From Cellulomonas sp. JH27-2 (GTDB lineage Bacteria > Actinomycetota > Actinomycetes > Actinomycetales > Cellulomonadaceae), in the NCBI RefSeq assembly GCF_014837175.1, contig NZ_JACYFR010000002.1:682001-746000 (forward strand): 64,000 bases of DNA. The letters are read 5' to 3'. Of this stretch, positions 18,723 through 28,500 are shown in pieces. Numbering within the stretch: the stretch's first letter is position 1; the number at the start of each line of letters is the position of its first letter. Below the pieces are notes generated by a model. It was not told the origin of the DNA. It was given only the letters and a program-made list of their open reading frames with translations, and made no database searches. Position numbers and translations under genes: made by a program.

Positions 18723-20354
18723 CTACAGGTACTGCCCGGTGCTCGTCACGTTCTCGATCGTGCGCGAGCCCTCGGTGCCCTTCTTGCCCTGGACGATCGT
18801 GCGGATGAACACGATGCGCTCCCCCTTCTTGCCGGAGATGCGTGCCCAGTCGTCGGGGTTGGTCGTGTTGGGCAGGTCCTCGTTCTCCTTGAACTCGTCC
18901 ACGCACGCCGTGAGCAGGTGGTCCACCCGGATGCCGCGCTGCCCGGTGGACAGCAGGTCCTTGATGGCCGACTTCTTGGCGCGGTCGACGACGTTCTGGA
19001 TCATGGCGCCCGAGTTGAAGTCCTTGAAGTACAGGACCTCCTTGTCGCCGCTCGCGTAGGTCACCTCGAGGAAGCGGTTCTCCTCGCTCTCGGTGTACAT
19101 GCGCTCGACGACGCGCGCGACCATCGCGTCGACGGCCGCGGCCGACGAACCGCCGTTCTCGGCCAGGTCGTCCTCGTGGATCGGCAGCCCGGCGGTCAGG
19201 TACTTGCCGAAGATCTCGCGCGCGCCCTCGGCGTCGGGGCGCTCGATCTTGATCTTCACGTCCAGGCGGCCGGGCCTCAGGATGGCGGGGTCGATCATGT
19301 CCTCGCGGTTGGAGGCGCCGATGACGATGACGTTCTCGAGCCGCTCGACGCCGTCGATCTCGGCCAGGAGCTGCGGCACGATCGTCGTCTCGACGTCGCT
19401 CGAGACGCCGGTGCCGCGGGTGCGGAACAGCGACTCCATCTCGTCGAAGAACACGACCACGGGGTGCCCCTGCGACGCCTTCTCCCGGGCACGAGCGAAG
19501 ATGAGGCGGATGTGCCGCTCGGTCTCACCGACGTACTTGTTGAGCAGCTCGGGGCCCTTGACGTTGAGGAAGAAGCTGCGAACGTCGGCGGCGTCGTCCC
19601 CGCGGGCGGCCGCCGCGGTCGCCGCCAAGGAGTGCGCGACGGCCTTGGCGATGAGCGTCTTGCCGCATCCGGGCGGCCCGTACAGCAGGACGCCCTTGGG
19701 CGGCTTGAGGCCGTGCTCGCGGAACAGCTCGGGGTGCAGGAACGGCAGCTCGACCGCGTCGCGGATCGCCTCGATCTGCGGGCCCAGGCCCCCGATGTCC
19801 TCGTACGCGATGTCGGGGACCTCCTCGAGGACCAGGTCCTCGACCTCGGCACGCGGGATCACCTCGAAGACGAACCCCGAGCGCGAGTCGATCGTCAGCG
19901 CGTCGCCGATCCGGGCGCCGCCCTGGCGGACCTGGCCGGCGAAGCGGACCACGCGCTCCTCGTCACCGCGTCCGACCACCAGCGCGCGGTCGTCGCCGAT
20001 CATCTCCTTGACGGTGACGATCTCGCCGACCTTCTCGTACCCGCCGGCCTCGACGACCGTGAGGGCCTCGTTGAGCATGACCTCCTGGCCGGGCTGCAGG
20101 CGATCGACGTCCAGGGCCGGGCTGGCGCCGACGTGCATCTTGCGTCCGGCGGAGACGATGTCGACCGTGCCGTCGGAGCGGGCAGCGAGGAACGTGGCGT
20201 ACGTGCCGGGAGGCTTGGCGAGGTCGTCGACCTGACGCTTGAGCTCGACGATCTGCTGCCGTGCTGCCACCAGGGCCTCGCTGAGCCGCTCGTTCTTGGC
20301 GGCGAGCAGGGTGAGCTCGCGGTGCAGCTCGTATCCGGGGCTGGGTTCGGTCAC
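18723..20354 (-). CDS. mpa: Proteasome-associated AAA ATPase
   Basis: Hexameric unfoldase (also called ARC) that recognises pupylated proteins and threads them into the 20S proteasome. The 543-aa product has an N-terminal coiled coil (about residues 10-47) that binds Pup, two OB-like domains, and one AAA domain with Walker A GPPGCGKT (226-233) and Walker B VVFFDEME. It ends in GQYL, the C-terminal motif that docks into the alpha ring. The GTG at 20354 has a GGAGG box; longer frames upstream run into trmI. Confidence 0.96.
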   Translation of the reverse strand: MTEPSPGYELHRELTLLAAKNERLSEALVAARQQIVELKRQVDDLAKPPGTYATFLAARSDGTVDIVSAGRKMHVGASPALDVDRLQPGQEVMLNEALTVVEAGGYEKVGEIVTVKEMIGDDRALVVGRGDEERVVRFAGQVRQGGARIGDALTIDSRSGFVFEVIPRAEVEDLVLEEVPDIAYEDIGGLGPQIEAIRDAVELPFLHPELFREHGLKPPKGVLLYGPPGCGKTLIAKAVAHSLAATAAAARGDDAADVRSFFLNVKGPELLNKYVGETERHIRLIFARAREKASQGHPVVVFFDEMESLFRTRGTGVSSDVETTIVPQLLAEIDGVERLENVIVIGASNREDMIDPAILRPGRLDVKIKIERPDAEGAREIFGKYLTAGLPIHEDDLAENGGSSAAAVDAMVARVVERMYTESEENRFLEVTYASGDKEVLYFKDFNSGAMIQNVVDRAKKSAIKDLLSTGQRGIRVDHLLTACVDEFKENEDLPNTTNPDDWARISGKKGERIVFIRTIVQGKKGTEGSRTIENVTSTGQYL

Positions 20355-20400
20355 GGTCGGCCTCCTCCCGTCGTGGCGGCTGGAGGGCCGCCGGTCTTGC

Positions 20401-20406
20401 ACCCTA
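20401..20406 (-). promoter_or_regulatory. -10 box for mpa
   Basis: TAGGGT on the minus strand, inside a 6-bp dyad CTTGCA/TGCAAG (20396-20401 and 20411-20416). It is 46 bp from the mpa start. Confidence 0.4.
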
Positions 20407-20488
20407 ACCATGCAAGTCAAACACGGGATCGTCGGCGCACCGACTTGTGTCCGGACCGTGACGAACCGTCCAGCCGGTGGACGCCGGA

Positions 20489-21511
20489 TCAGGCTTCGGG
20501 CGCCTGACCCACGTCGCGGCGCACCTTGCGGATCTTCTTGTCGGACACCTCGCGCTCGCCCAGCGCCTCGGGCGTCCACAGCTCGGCGTCCTCGACGGGC
20601 GCGCCGTCCGCGGCCACGGGGTAGGCACCCTTCGCGGGCCGACGACGACGCAGCGGCGCCTCGACACCGTCGGCGAGCCGCCGCGTGGTCAGCAGAAACC
20701 CGGTGTGCCCGATCATGCGGTGCTCGGGCCGGACGGCGAGGCCCTCGAGGTGCCAGCCGCGGACCATCGACTCCCACGCCTGCGGCTCGGTGTAGCGCCC
20801 GTCGGTGCGGATGTCCTCCGCGAGCCGCGAGAGCTGCGTGGTCGTGGCGACGTAGCAGACCAGCACGCCGCCGGGGGCGAGCGCGTCCGCCGCGACCTCG
20901 AGGTTCTCCCAGGGCGCGAGCATGTCGAGCACGACGCGGTCGACGCTGCCGGGCTCGGCGACCGTCGGGAGGACGTCGGCGAGGTCTCCCACCGACAGCT
21001 CCCATGCGGGGTGGGGACCGCCGAAGAAGCCCTCGACGTTGCCCCGCGCGATCGCCGCGAAGTCCTCGCGGCGCTCGATGGAGTGGACCGAGCCACCGTC
21101 GCCGACGGCACGCAGCAGCGACATCGTCAGCGCGCCGGACCCGACGCCCGCCTCGATGACGCGCGCGCCCGGGTAGATGTCGGCCATCGTGACGATCTGG
21201 CCGGCGTCCTTGGGGTAGACCACGGCTGCTCCGCGCGGCATCGACAGCACGTGGTCGGCGAGCAGCGGGCGCAGCGCCAGGTACTCGATGCCGCCGGTGT
21301 TCCGGACCACCGTGCCCTCGGGCGCACCGATGAGGTCCTCGTGCCGGAAGTACCCGCGGTGGGTGTGGAACGTGGCCTCCTCGGCGAGCGTGATCGTGTG
21401 CAGCCGGCCGCGCGGGTCCGTGAGCTGGACGCGGTCACCCACCCGGAGCAGTCCGCGCCGCTGCGCGGCGCCCGTCGGGGCGGGGGTGGTCGCGTTCTCG
21501 TCGTGGGTCAC
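20489..21511 (-). CDS. trmI: tRNA (adenine-58-N1)-methyltransferase
   Basis: Methylates A58 in the T loop of tRNAs. The 340-aa protein has a small N-terminal beta domain ([18 protein letters not shown]) and a Rossmann SAM-binding domain with [12 protein letters not shown] and the acidic [12 protein letters not shown] strand. The basic, charged C-terminal tail is usual in actinobacteria. It lies just upstream of mpa, its normal place. The GTG at 21511 has TAGACT 8 nt upstream. Confidence 0.9.
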   Translation of the reverse strand: MTHDENATTPAPTGAAQRRGLLRVGDRVQLTDPRGRLHTITLAEEATFHTHRGYFRHEDLIGAPEGTVVRNTGGIEYLALRPLLADHVLSMPRGAAVVYPKDAGQIVTMADIYPGARVIEAGVGSGALTMSLLRAVGDGGSVHSIERREDFAAIARGNVEGFFGGPHPAWELSVGDLADVLPTVAEPGSVDRVVLDMLAPWENLEVAADALAPGGVLVCYVATTTQLSRLAEDIRTDGRYTEPQAWESMVRGWHLEGLAVRPEHRMIGHTGFLLTTRRLADGVEAPLRRRRPAKGAYPVAADGAPVEDAELWTPEALGEREVSDKKIRKVRRDVGQAPEA

Positions 21512-21519
21512 GGGCGACG

Positions 21520-21525
21520 AGTCTA
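21520..21525 (-). promoter_or_regulatory. -10 box of trmI (leaderless)
   Basis: TAGACT on the minus strand, 8 nt before the trmI GTG. Confidence 0.5.
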
Positions 21526-21617
21526 GGCGTCCTGTGCCGACCCCAGCGCCGGCCCGATCGCCGACCTGCTCGACGACCTGCTCGTCGGCCTGGTCGTCGA
21601 CGGGATCGTCGAACCGG

Positions 21618-22751
21618 TCAGGCGCGGATGGCCGCGATGACGTCCGTGGCCCTGATCAGGCCGACGACGCGTCCGTCGACCATCGCGACCACGACCGGGG
21701 ACGTGCGCGTCGCCGCCCCGATCGCCTGGACGAGCGCCTGCCCGGTCAAGGTCCCGTCGACGGTGGAACCGACGGGCAGCGTGACGGCGACGGAGCTCAG
21801 CGGTGTCGAGCCTGCCGCGACGTGCGGCACGGCGGCTGCGGCGGAGCGGTCGACGTAGGCCGCGGGGCGGCCGTCGGGCGAGAGAAGCACGACCTCCTGG
21901 GCGCCGACACCCGCTGCGGTGGCCCCGGCGTGCGCGACCGAGTCGTCGTGCGGCACCCCGACGGCGGGCGTGGCGATCGCACCGAGCGTCAGGTGGTGCA
22001 CGGCCTTCTCGGTCTTCCCGCTGCGCACCGACGCAGTGGCGCCCGCCCACAGGAACGCGGCGATGAATGCCGTCCACACCACGTTGACGAGGTCGGGCTG
22101 GACGCCGCGCACCAGCGGCCACGCCAGCGCCCACGCGAAGAGCAGGACAGCGAAGATCCGCCCCACCCACCCGGCCGCGACCGTGCCGGTGTGGCGGTTC
22201 TTGGTGGCGGCCCAGACGGCGGCCTCGAGCACGCGCCCGCCGTCGAGCGGCAGCCCGGGGATCATGTTGAAGACCGCGACGAACCCGTTCGAGATGGCTC
22301 CGGAGTACAGCAGCAGGCCGCCCACGGACCAGGGGTCGACGAGGTGGGCGGCGCCGAGGAAGGCCACCGCGAGGACCAGGTTGGCGAACGGGCCGACCGC
22401 GGCGACCAGTGCGCTGGTCGCCGGCGTGGGCGCGCCCCCGCCGAACGACGTGTGTCCACCCCACAGCGTCAGGACGAACTCGTGGGGCTGCTGCCCGCGC
22501 GCCCGCGCGACCAGGCCGTGCGCGAGCTCGTGGACGAGGACCGAGCCGAACAGCAGCACGACGAACGCGGCGGCGACCGCGTAGACGACCGGCGAGGACG
22601 CGTCCGAGCGGGCCCGCACGCTCGGCGCGAACACCAGCGTCAGCACCACGGCCGCGATCAGCCAGCTCGGCGCCAGGATGACCGGCGCGCCGACCACGCG
22701 TCCGATCACCCAACCCTGGGTGCGGCGTGCGGGCGGGCGAGGGGTGCTCAT
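21618..22751 (-). CDS. Site-2 protease family membrane metalloprotease (M50)
   Basis: 377 aa with about six membrane segments. The zinc-binding HELAH motif is at about residues 73-77, and the second signature NMIPGLPLDGGRVLEA lies in a later segment. The C-terminal ~130 residues look like a CBS pair (VVVAMVDGRVVGLIRATDV), which may sense adenine nucleotides. Members of this group cleave transmembrane regulators; the substrate here is unknown. The ATG at 22751 has TACGCT exactly 6 nt upstream. Confidence 0.9.
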   Translation of the reverse strand: MSTPRPPARRTQGWVIGRVVGAPVILAPSWLIAAVVLTLVFAPSVRARSDASSPVVYAVAAAFVVLLFGSVLVHELAHGLVARARGQQPHEFVLTLWGGHTSFGGGAPTPATSALVAAVGPFANLVLAVAFLGAAHLVDPWSVGGLLLYSGAISNGFVAVFNMIPGLPLDGGRVLEAAVWAATKNRHTGTVAAGWVGRIFAVLLFAWALAWPLVRGVQPDLVNVVWTAFIAAFLWAGATASVRSGKTEKAVHHLTLGAIATPAVGVPHDDSVAHAGATAAGVGAQEVVLLSPDGRPAAYVDRSAAAAVPHVAAGSTPLSSVAVTLPVGSTVDGTLTGQALVQAIGAATRTSPVVVAMVDGRVVGLIRATDVIAAIRA

Positions 22752-22757
22752 CGGCCC

Positions 22758-22763
22758 AGCGTA
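22758..22763 (-). promoter_or_regulatory. -10 box of M50 protease (leaderless)
   Basis: TACGCT on the minus strand, 6 nt before the ATG. Confidence 0.5.
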
Positions 22764-22773
22764 GGCGGCGCGG

Positions 22774-23322
22774 CTACTGCCACGCGTTGCGGCCCACCTT
22801 CCAGTCGACGACGCGCAGCGGCACCGTCAGCACGGGCCGGTGCTGGTGCTGAGCGAGGTGCACGGCGACCGACCCCTCGAAGAACTCCCGGACGCGAGCC
22901 GCCGAGCCCGGCGCCCGGGTCCCCACGACCAGGACTCCGGCGTCCACCGCACGAGCCAGGTGCGTGAGCGCACGGTCCGGCCGTCCGGCCAGGTAGTGCA
23001 GCTCCCAGGGCGGTCCGCCCGTGCCGACGACGTCCGTCAGCGCCGCTCGCAGCCGGTCGCGCACGTCCTGCCACGTGTCGTCGGCGGAGTCGGGGTCGAC
23101 GGGTGCGTGCTGCACCGTGCCGTCGAGGCCCTCGGCGACCACGTAGCGGGAGGTGTCGGCGTACGCGAAGTGGACCGCCGAGGCGTCGACGGCCCGGGCC
23201 AGCGCCAGGGCGGTCAGCGCGACGAGGGGAGGCTGGTCCGGGGTGACGCCCACGACCACCGCGTGCCCCTCGACCGGGACCATCCGGTCGACCCCCGGCT
23301 GCGGGACCGTCGAGCCGTCCAC
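22774..23322 (-). CDS. Universal stress protein family protein
   Basis: 182 aa, single Usp domain. It ends with the nucleotide-binding pattern VVGTRAPGSAARVREFFEGSVAVHLAQ and a final strand RPVLTVPL, matching the G-x2-G-x9-G(S/T) motif loosely. The GTG at 23322 follows a GGAGG box with 9-nt spacing; an ATG at 23283 is the alternative start. A TAGGCT box at 23364-23369 would give a leader of about 35 nt. Confidence 0.75.
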   Translation of the reverse strand: MDGSTVPQPGVDRMVPVEGHAVVVGVTPDQPPLVALTALALARAVDASAVHFAYADTSRYVVAEGLDGTVQHAPVDPDSADDTWQDVRDRLRAALTDVVGTGGPPWELHYLAGRPDRALTHLARAVDAGVLVVGTRAPGSAARVREFFEGSVAVHLAQHQHRPVLTVPLRVVDWKVGRNAWQ

Positions 23323-23454
23323 CTCGCGTCGCCTCCGATCGTCGCGCGTCGTCGCACGTCCCGAGCCTACGCGCGCGGGTCCGGGTCGGCCGGTCGATCG
23401 GCCGGGCGGTCGCCTCGCACGCGCGTCCGTGCGGTTCGTGTGGGCGGTGGCGCC

Positions 23455-23460
23455 TAGTCT
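23455..23460 (+). promoter_or_regulatory. -10 box of RecB-like gene (leaderless)
   Basis: TAGTCT, 6 nt before the GTG at 23467. Confidence 0.55.
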
Positions 23461-23466
23461 GCGGGC

Positions 23467-24417
23467 GTGAGCAGCAGCGAGGTGGACCAGGACGCGACCA
23501 TCGACGTGCGGGAGGCCGTCGTCGAGGAGGCGGTCGACGACGCACTGGTGGCGCACCCCGGGGCGGACGAGCAGCCCGCGCGCCCGCCGTCGCGGCCCGG
23601 CCTGTCGCCGTCGCGCGCCAACGACTTCCTGCAGTGCCCCCAGCTGTACCGGTTCCGCGTCATCGACCGGCTGCCCGAGCCGCCGAGCCCGGCCGCGGCG
23701 CGCGGCACGCTCGTGCACGCGGTCCTCGAGCGGCTCTTCGACCTGCCGGCACCCCAGCGCACGCTGGAGGCGGCGCACGGTCTGGTGAGTCCGCAGTGGG
23801 CCGAGCTGCGGGAGCACTCGCCGCAGGTGGCTGATCTGTTCGAGGAGCCGGCGGCGTTGGCTGAGTGGCTGGTCAGCGCGCAGGCTCTGCTCGGCACGTA
23901 CTTCGGCCTGGAGGACCCGACGCGGCTCGAGCCCGCAGAGCGTGAGGTCCAGGTCTCTGTCGACCTCGACGACGGCCCGCAGCTGCGCGGCATCGTCGAC
24001 CGCGTCGACGTCGCACCGAACGGATGGGTCCGGGTCGTCGACTACAAGACGGGGCGGTCACCGCGTGCCGGGTTCGAGAGCTCGGCGCTGTTCCAGATGA
24101 GGTTCTACGCGTTCGTCCTCTGGAAGACCCGAGGCGTCCTGCCGAAACGGCTGCAGCTCGAGTACCTCGGCGACGGCGTGGTGGTGCAGCACGAACCGAG
24201 CGAGGCCGAGATGGCGACGTTCGAGGCGCGCATCCGCTCGATCTGGGCGGGGATCCAGGACACGGCCCGCAGCGGTCAGTGGCGCCCACGCACGTCGCGA
24301 CTGTGCGACTGGTGCTCGTTCAAGACGATCTGCCCGGCGTTCGGCGGCACTCCTCCCGAGGTCCCGGAGGGTGCGGTCGAGCGGGCGACGGGTGTCGTCG
24401 TCGGATCGGCCGCGTAG
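23467..24417 (+). CDS. RecB family exonuclease, Fe-S cluster type
   Basis: 316-aa stand-alone PD-(D/E)xK nuclease of the RecB/Cas4-like superfamily. After an acidic N-terminus, the fold starts with SPSRANDFLQCPQLYRFR. The active site is the Asp in GIVDRVDV and the VVDYKTG motif at about residues 190-196. Four cysteines, one in LQCPQ and three in LCDWCSFKTICP, are placed to hold a 4Fe-4S cluster. Related genes sit near trmI and mpa in many actinobacteria. Confidence 0.88.
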   Translation: MSSSEVDQDATIDVREAVVEEAVDDALVAHPGADEQPARPPSRPGLSPSRANDFLQCPQLYRFRVIDRLPEPPSPAAARGTLVHAVLERLFDLPAPQRTLEAAHGLVSPQWAELREHSPQVADLFEEPAALAEWLVSAQALLGTYFGLEDPTRLEPAEREVQVSVDLDDGPQLRGIVDRVDVAPNGWVRVVDYKTGRSPRAGFESSALFQMRFYAFVLWKTRGVLPKRLQLEYLGDGVVVQHEPSEAEMATFEARIRSIWAGIQDTARSGQWRPRTSRLCDWCSFKTICPAFGGTPPEVPEGAVERATGVVVGSAA

Positions 24418-24435
24418 GCGGCCGCGCGCACGTCG

Positions 24436-24783
24436 CTAGCGCAACCCGGTGCGGGCGGCGACCTGCTGGCCCAGCCAGAGCGCACCGACGGCGCAGCTGA
24501 GCACGACGAACAGGCCGGGCACGATCGCGTACTCGAAGATCGAGCGCGTCAGCACCGTGCGCAGGTCGGAGAGCCGCACCGCCCACGACACCTGGTGGGG
24601 CAGCGAGCCGGGCGCAGCACTCGTCCCGTCCGCGACGACGCAGCTCATCGTGTACGTCGCGCTGAGGCCCACGACACCCGCCCAGACCTGACGCCCCACC
24701 CCCGGAGCGTCCTTGCCGGCGCGGCACGACCCGGCGGCGGCACGGGGTGCCACCAGCTCGTAGGCGTCGACGCTCGGGATCAC
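24436..24783 (-). CDS. Hypothetical membrane protein
   Basis: 115 aa if started at the GTG at 24783, which has TACGGT 7 nt upstream; an upstream TTG at 24819 is possible. One clear membrane segment lies near the end (YAIVPGLFVVLSCAVGALWLG), after a soluble part with a C-x(about 30)-C spacing. No family recognised. It is downstream of the HAD gene on the same strand and convergent with the RecB-like gene. Confidence 0.5.
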   Translation of the reverse strand: MIPSVDAYELVAPRAAAGSCRAGKDAPGVGRQVWAGVVGLSATYTMSCVVADGTSAAPGSLPHQVSWAVRLSDLRTVLTRSIFEYAIVPGLFVVLSCAVGALWLGQQVAARTGLR

Positions 24784-24790
24784 GGCGGTG

Positions 24791-24796
24791 ACCGTA
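24791..24796 (-). promoter_or_regulatory. -10 box of 24436-24783 gene (leaderless)
   Basis: TACGGT on the minus strand, 7 nt before the GTG at 24783. Confidence 0.4.
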
Positions 24797-24845
24797 CCGA
24801 CGGAACCTGTGGTTGCCAAACTCGCCGCGCGGCGCGCCGCGGGAG

Positions 24846-25529
24846 CTACGCCCGAATGCCGTCGCTCGCGACGTCACCGGCGACCAGAGCGGCCAACCGA
24901 GGCAGGTCCAGCGCACGCAGGTCGGTGATCCGGACGAGCCCCGGGCGGGGCTCCACCGGCTGGAACACCTCGACACCCACGGTCCGCGCACCCGACGCGA
25001 GGGCCGACGTGATCCCCGTGCGGGAGTCCTCGACGGCCACGCACTCCTCGATCGGGACACCGAGCAGCTCGGCGGCCCGCAGGTATGGCGCCGGATCCGG
25101 CTTGTTGACGACGTCGTCGCCCGCCACGACGACGTCGAAGCAGCCCGCCACCCGCGCGAACGGCTCCGCGAGCCGTCGCCACGACGACGTCACCAGCGCC
25201 ATCGGCACGTTGGCCGCCGCCAGGGCGTCGAGCAGCTCGCGCGCCCCGGGCTGCCACGGGGTGCGGCGCGCGACGCCCGCCGCGACCCGGACGTTGAGGA
25301 AGTCGACGATCTCGTCCAGCGGCAGGTCGACACCGCGGTCGTGCAGCGTCTGGGCGGTGACGGCCATCGGGTTGCCGACCATCTTGAGGCCGTCGTCGTG
25401 CGACCACGTCCCGCCGTGCGCCGTCACCAGCTCCGTCTCCGCGGCGATCCACAGCGGCTCGGTGTCGACGAGGGTGCCGTCCATGTCCCACAGGACGGCA
25501 GCGGGCAGTTTCGCGATCGAGGGGGGCAC
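24846..25529 (-). CDS. HAD family hydrolase
   Basis: 227-aa phosphatase of the beta-phosphoglucomutase/phosphoglycolate phosphatase-like HAD subfamily. Motif I is LWDMDGTLVDTEP (nucleophile Asp15), motif II VTSSW, the Lys is in NKPDPAPY and motif IV VAVEDSRTG. The helical cap is inserted after motif I. Substrate cannot be told from sequence. The GTG at 25529 has TAGGAT exactly 6 nt upstream. Confidence 0.9.
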   Translation of the reverse strand: MPPSIAKLPAAVLWDMDGTLVDTEPLWIAAETELVTAHGGTWSHDDGLKMVGNPMAVTAQTLHDRGVDLPLDEIVDFLNVRVAAGVARRTPWQPGARELLDALAAANVPMALVTSSWRRLAEPFARVAGCFDVVVAGDDVVNKPDPAPYLRAAELLGVPIEECVAVEDSRTGITSALASGARTVGVEVFQPVEPRPGLVRITDLRALDLPRLAALVAGDVASDGIRA

Positions 25530-25535
25530 CGGACC

Positions 25536-25541
25536 ATCCTA
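25536..25541 (-). promoter_or_regulatory. -10 box of HAD gene (leaderless)
   Basis: TAGGAT on the minus strand, 6 nt before the GTG. Confidence 0.55.
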
Positions 25542-25558
25542 CGAATCCCGACGAGCCG

Positions 25559-28500
25559 TCAGCCTCGCCTCCTGCGAACGGCGGCCGCCAGCGCCGTCCC
25601 GGCGAGCAGCGCGACCAGCGCCGCGGCGCCCACGGACCCGATCGTGCGGGAGTCGGAACCGGTGGTCGCCAGCGGAGGGACCGGCGGGTTGGTGGGCTCG
25701 GCGGTGGGCTGGGCGGCGGGTTCGGAGGTGGGCTCCGCGGTGGGAGTGGGCGAGGGCGACGGCGGCCCGACGGGGACCTCCACCTGGGCGCACGGCAGAC
25801 CTGTCGACGGATCGCTCCCGTCGACGCAGCTGTCCGGTGGGTCGACGTCACAGTCGTCCGGGGCGCACCTGTCCGGCGGTGGCTGGAACGCGATGTTCGT
25901 CGCCGTCGCGTCGCCACCCTGCCCGATCGTCACCGAGTAGGTCAGTGCGACGCTGTCGCCGGAGGTCAACGGACCGATCCACACCAGCTGCGGGGCGCCG
26001 TACGTCAGGTCGCCGACCGCCGGGGACGCCTGGGCGTCGTCGCCGTAGGTGGCGTCGTCCAGGACGTCGGTCAGGTCGTCGACGACGACGGCCGGGCGCT
26101 GCGACGTGTAGTCGCCCGGACCGGTGTTCGTGGCCGTCACGGTGAAGGTCACGACGTCGCCGACACGCACGAAGCTCGCGGGCGTCGCCGTCTTGGCCAG
26201 CTCGAGCTCGGGAAGCTCGCTCTCGAGCCGCCAGCACGGCAGCCCCGTCTCGGGATCGACGTCGCCCGCTCCCCCGACGAAGGCCCTCACACCGGCGGGC
26301 GCCGCGGTCGCCACCCGCCCGAGCGCTCCCACCGGGAGGTCGGCCGGCGCCACGCAGCGGGCGGGGGGCTGCACGTCGCAGTCGGTGGCCGACGTGCACG
26401 TCCCCGACGGCTCGAAGGCGATGTTGTCCACGTCGAGGTCGCCGCCGCCGGTGAGCGTCACGCTGTACTCGAGCGTGACGGACTCCCCCTGCGACAGGGT
26501 CCCGGTCCACACGAGCTGCGGTGCGGCGTAGCCCACGCTCCCGACGTCGGAGGACGATGACGTCCTGGCGGTGGCGTCGTCGCCGTACGTGCCGTCGTCG
26601 AGCACTCCCGTCAGGTCGTCGACGACGGTGGCCCGCCTCGTGTCGTCGAAGTCCGCGGTGCCGATGTTCGTCGCCGTCACCGAGTAGTGGACCGTGTCGC
26701 CGACCTCGGCCGCCGCGAGGTCGGGGCTCGACTTCACGATGTCGAGCGCCGGCACTCCCGCCGTCACCTCTCCGCATGGCAGGCCCTGCGGGTCGAAGCC
26801 GTCGACGCACGTCCCCTCGCCGGGCGGTTCCACGTCGCACAGCGACGCCGCCTTGCACCCGGCGTCCGGCGGGGGCTCGTGCGCGACGTTGTCGAGGTCC
26901 CCGTCGCCCTGCCCGGTCAGGGCGACCGAGTAGGTGAGCGTGACCACAGCGCCCGACGGGAGGGACCCGACCCAGACGAGCCGCGGCGCGTCGTAGCCCA
27001 GGACACCGGTGCCGGCGGTCGCCGTCGCGGTGGCGTCGTCCCCGTAGGTCGCGTCGTCGAGCAGCCGGCCCAGGTAGTCGACGACGACGGCCGGCGCAGC
27101 CGCGGTGTAGTCACCCGGGCCCGTGTTCGTCGCGACGACGGTGTAGTGCACGGTGTCCCCGACGCGCGCCGTCGCGACGTCCGGGCTCGACTTCGTGATC
27201 GTCATGCGTGGCAGGTCCAACGACACCTCGTCGCACGCCAAGCCCGTCGACGGGTCGGTCCCTTCGGTGCACAGCTCGGGCGGCTCCGCGTCACAGTCGT
27301 CCGCCGTGGCGCAGCCGCTCGGCGGGACGAAGGCGACGTTGTCGAGCGCCAGGTCGCCGTCCCCCGTGACGGTGACCGAGTAGGTGATCGTGACCGAGGC
27401 ACTCGCCGCGAGCGCCCCGCTCCACACGAGCCGTGGCGCCGCGTATGTGAGGCTGCCGTTCCCGGCGGGCGCGGTGCGCGTCGCGGTGGCGTCGTCGGCC
27501 CACGTGGCGTCGTCGAGCACGCCGGTCAGGTCGTCGACCACCGTCGCCTGGTCGGCCGCCGTGTAGGCGCCGGCGCCGACGTTCGTCGCCGTGACGGTGT
27601 ACGTGACCCGGCTCCCGATGCGGGCCGCGGCGAGGTCGGGGCTGGTCTTGCTGACCGCGAGCTGCGGTGCACCACCGTCGATGATCGCGCAGGGCAGGCC
27701 CGTGGCGGGGTCCGAACCGGCGGTGCAGGTCTCGGGGGGCTCGACGTCGCAGTCGTCGGCGGATGTGCAGTCCTCGTCGGGCGGGGGCTGGAAGGCGACG
27801 TTACGGACGTCGCCGCTACCCGTCAGCGTCACCGAGTAGGTGACGCTGACGCTCGCCCCGGAGGCCAGCGGCCCCGTCCAGACCAGGCGCGGCTCGGCGT
27901 AGGTGAGGGTCCCCGTGGCGGGCGAGGCCTCGGCGTCGTCTCCGTACGTCGCGTCGTCGAGGAGCGCCGAGAGGTCGTCGACGACGGTCGCAGGCCGGTC
28001 CGTCGTCCAGTCGCCGGGGCCGTCGTTGGTGGCCGTCACCGTGTAGGTCACGGTGTCGCCGACGTGTGCACCGACCAGGTCGGGGCTCGACTTGGTGACG
28101 GCGAGGTGGGGCAGCTCCACCGTGACGTCGTCGCACGCCAGGTCCGTCGCCGGGTCGGTGCCGTCAGTGCAGGTCTGCGGCGGTTCGGCGTCACAGTCGG
28201 TCGCGGCCGTGCAGTCGGCGTCCGGCGGCGGCTGGAACGCGACGTTGGCGATCGTCATGTCGCCGGCACCCGTCAGCGTCACGGAGTACGTGATCGTGAC
28301 GCTCCCACCGGCGTCCAGCGGGCCGACCCAGACGAGCCGGGGAGCGGCGTAGGTCAGGGCGCCGATGTCGGGGGCCGCAGCCGAATCTCCCGCGTACGTC
28401 GCGTCGTCGAGGACGCCGGTGAGGTCGTCCACGACCGTGGCGGGGTCCGTCGTCGTGAAGCCACCCGCACCCGTGTTCGCCGCCGTCACGGTGTAGGTGA

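Noticed and set aside
20413..20418. TTGACT as the -35 of mpa
   Set aside because: No -10 hexamer lies 16-18 bp downstream; it is only 6 bp from the TAGGGT that better fits a -10.
15876..20507. A 1,543-codon + strand open frame through the Pup-proteasome locus
   Set aside because: It runs antisense to pup, dop, prcB and most of mpa, which are unmistakable; composition is that of a shadow frame.
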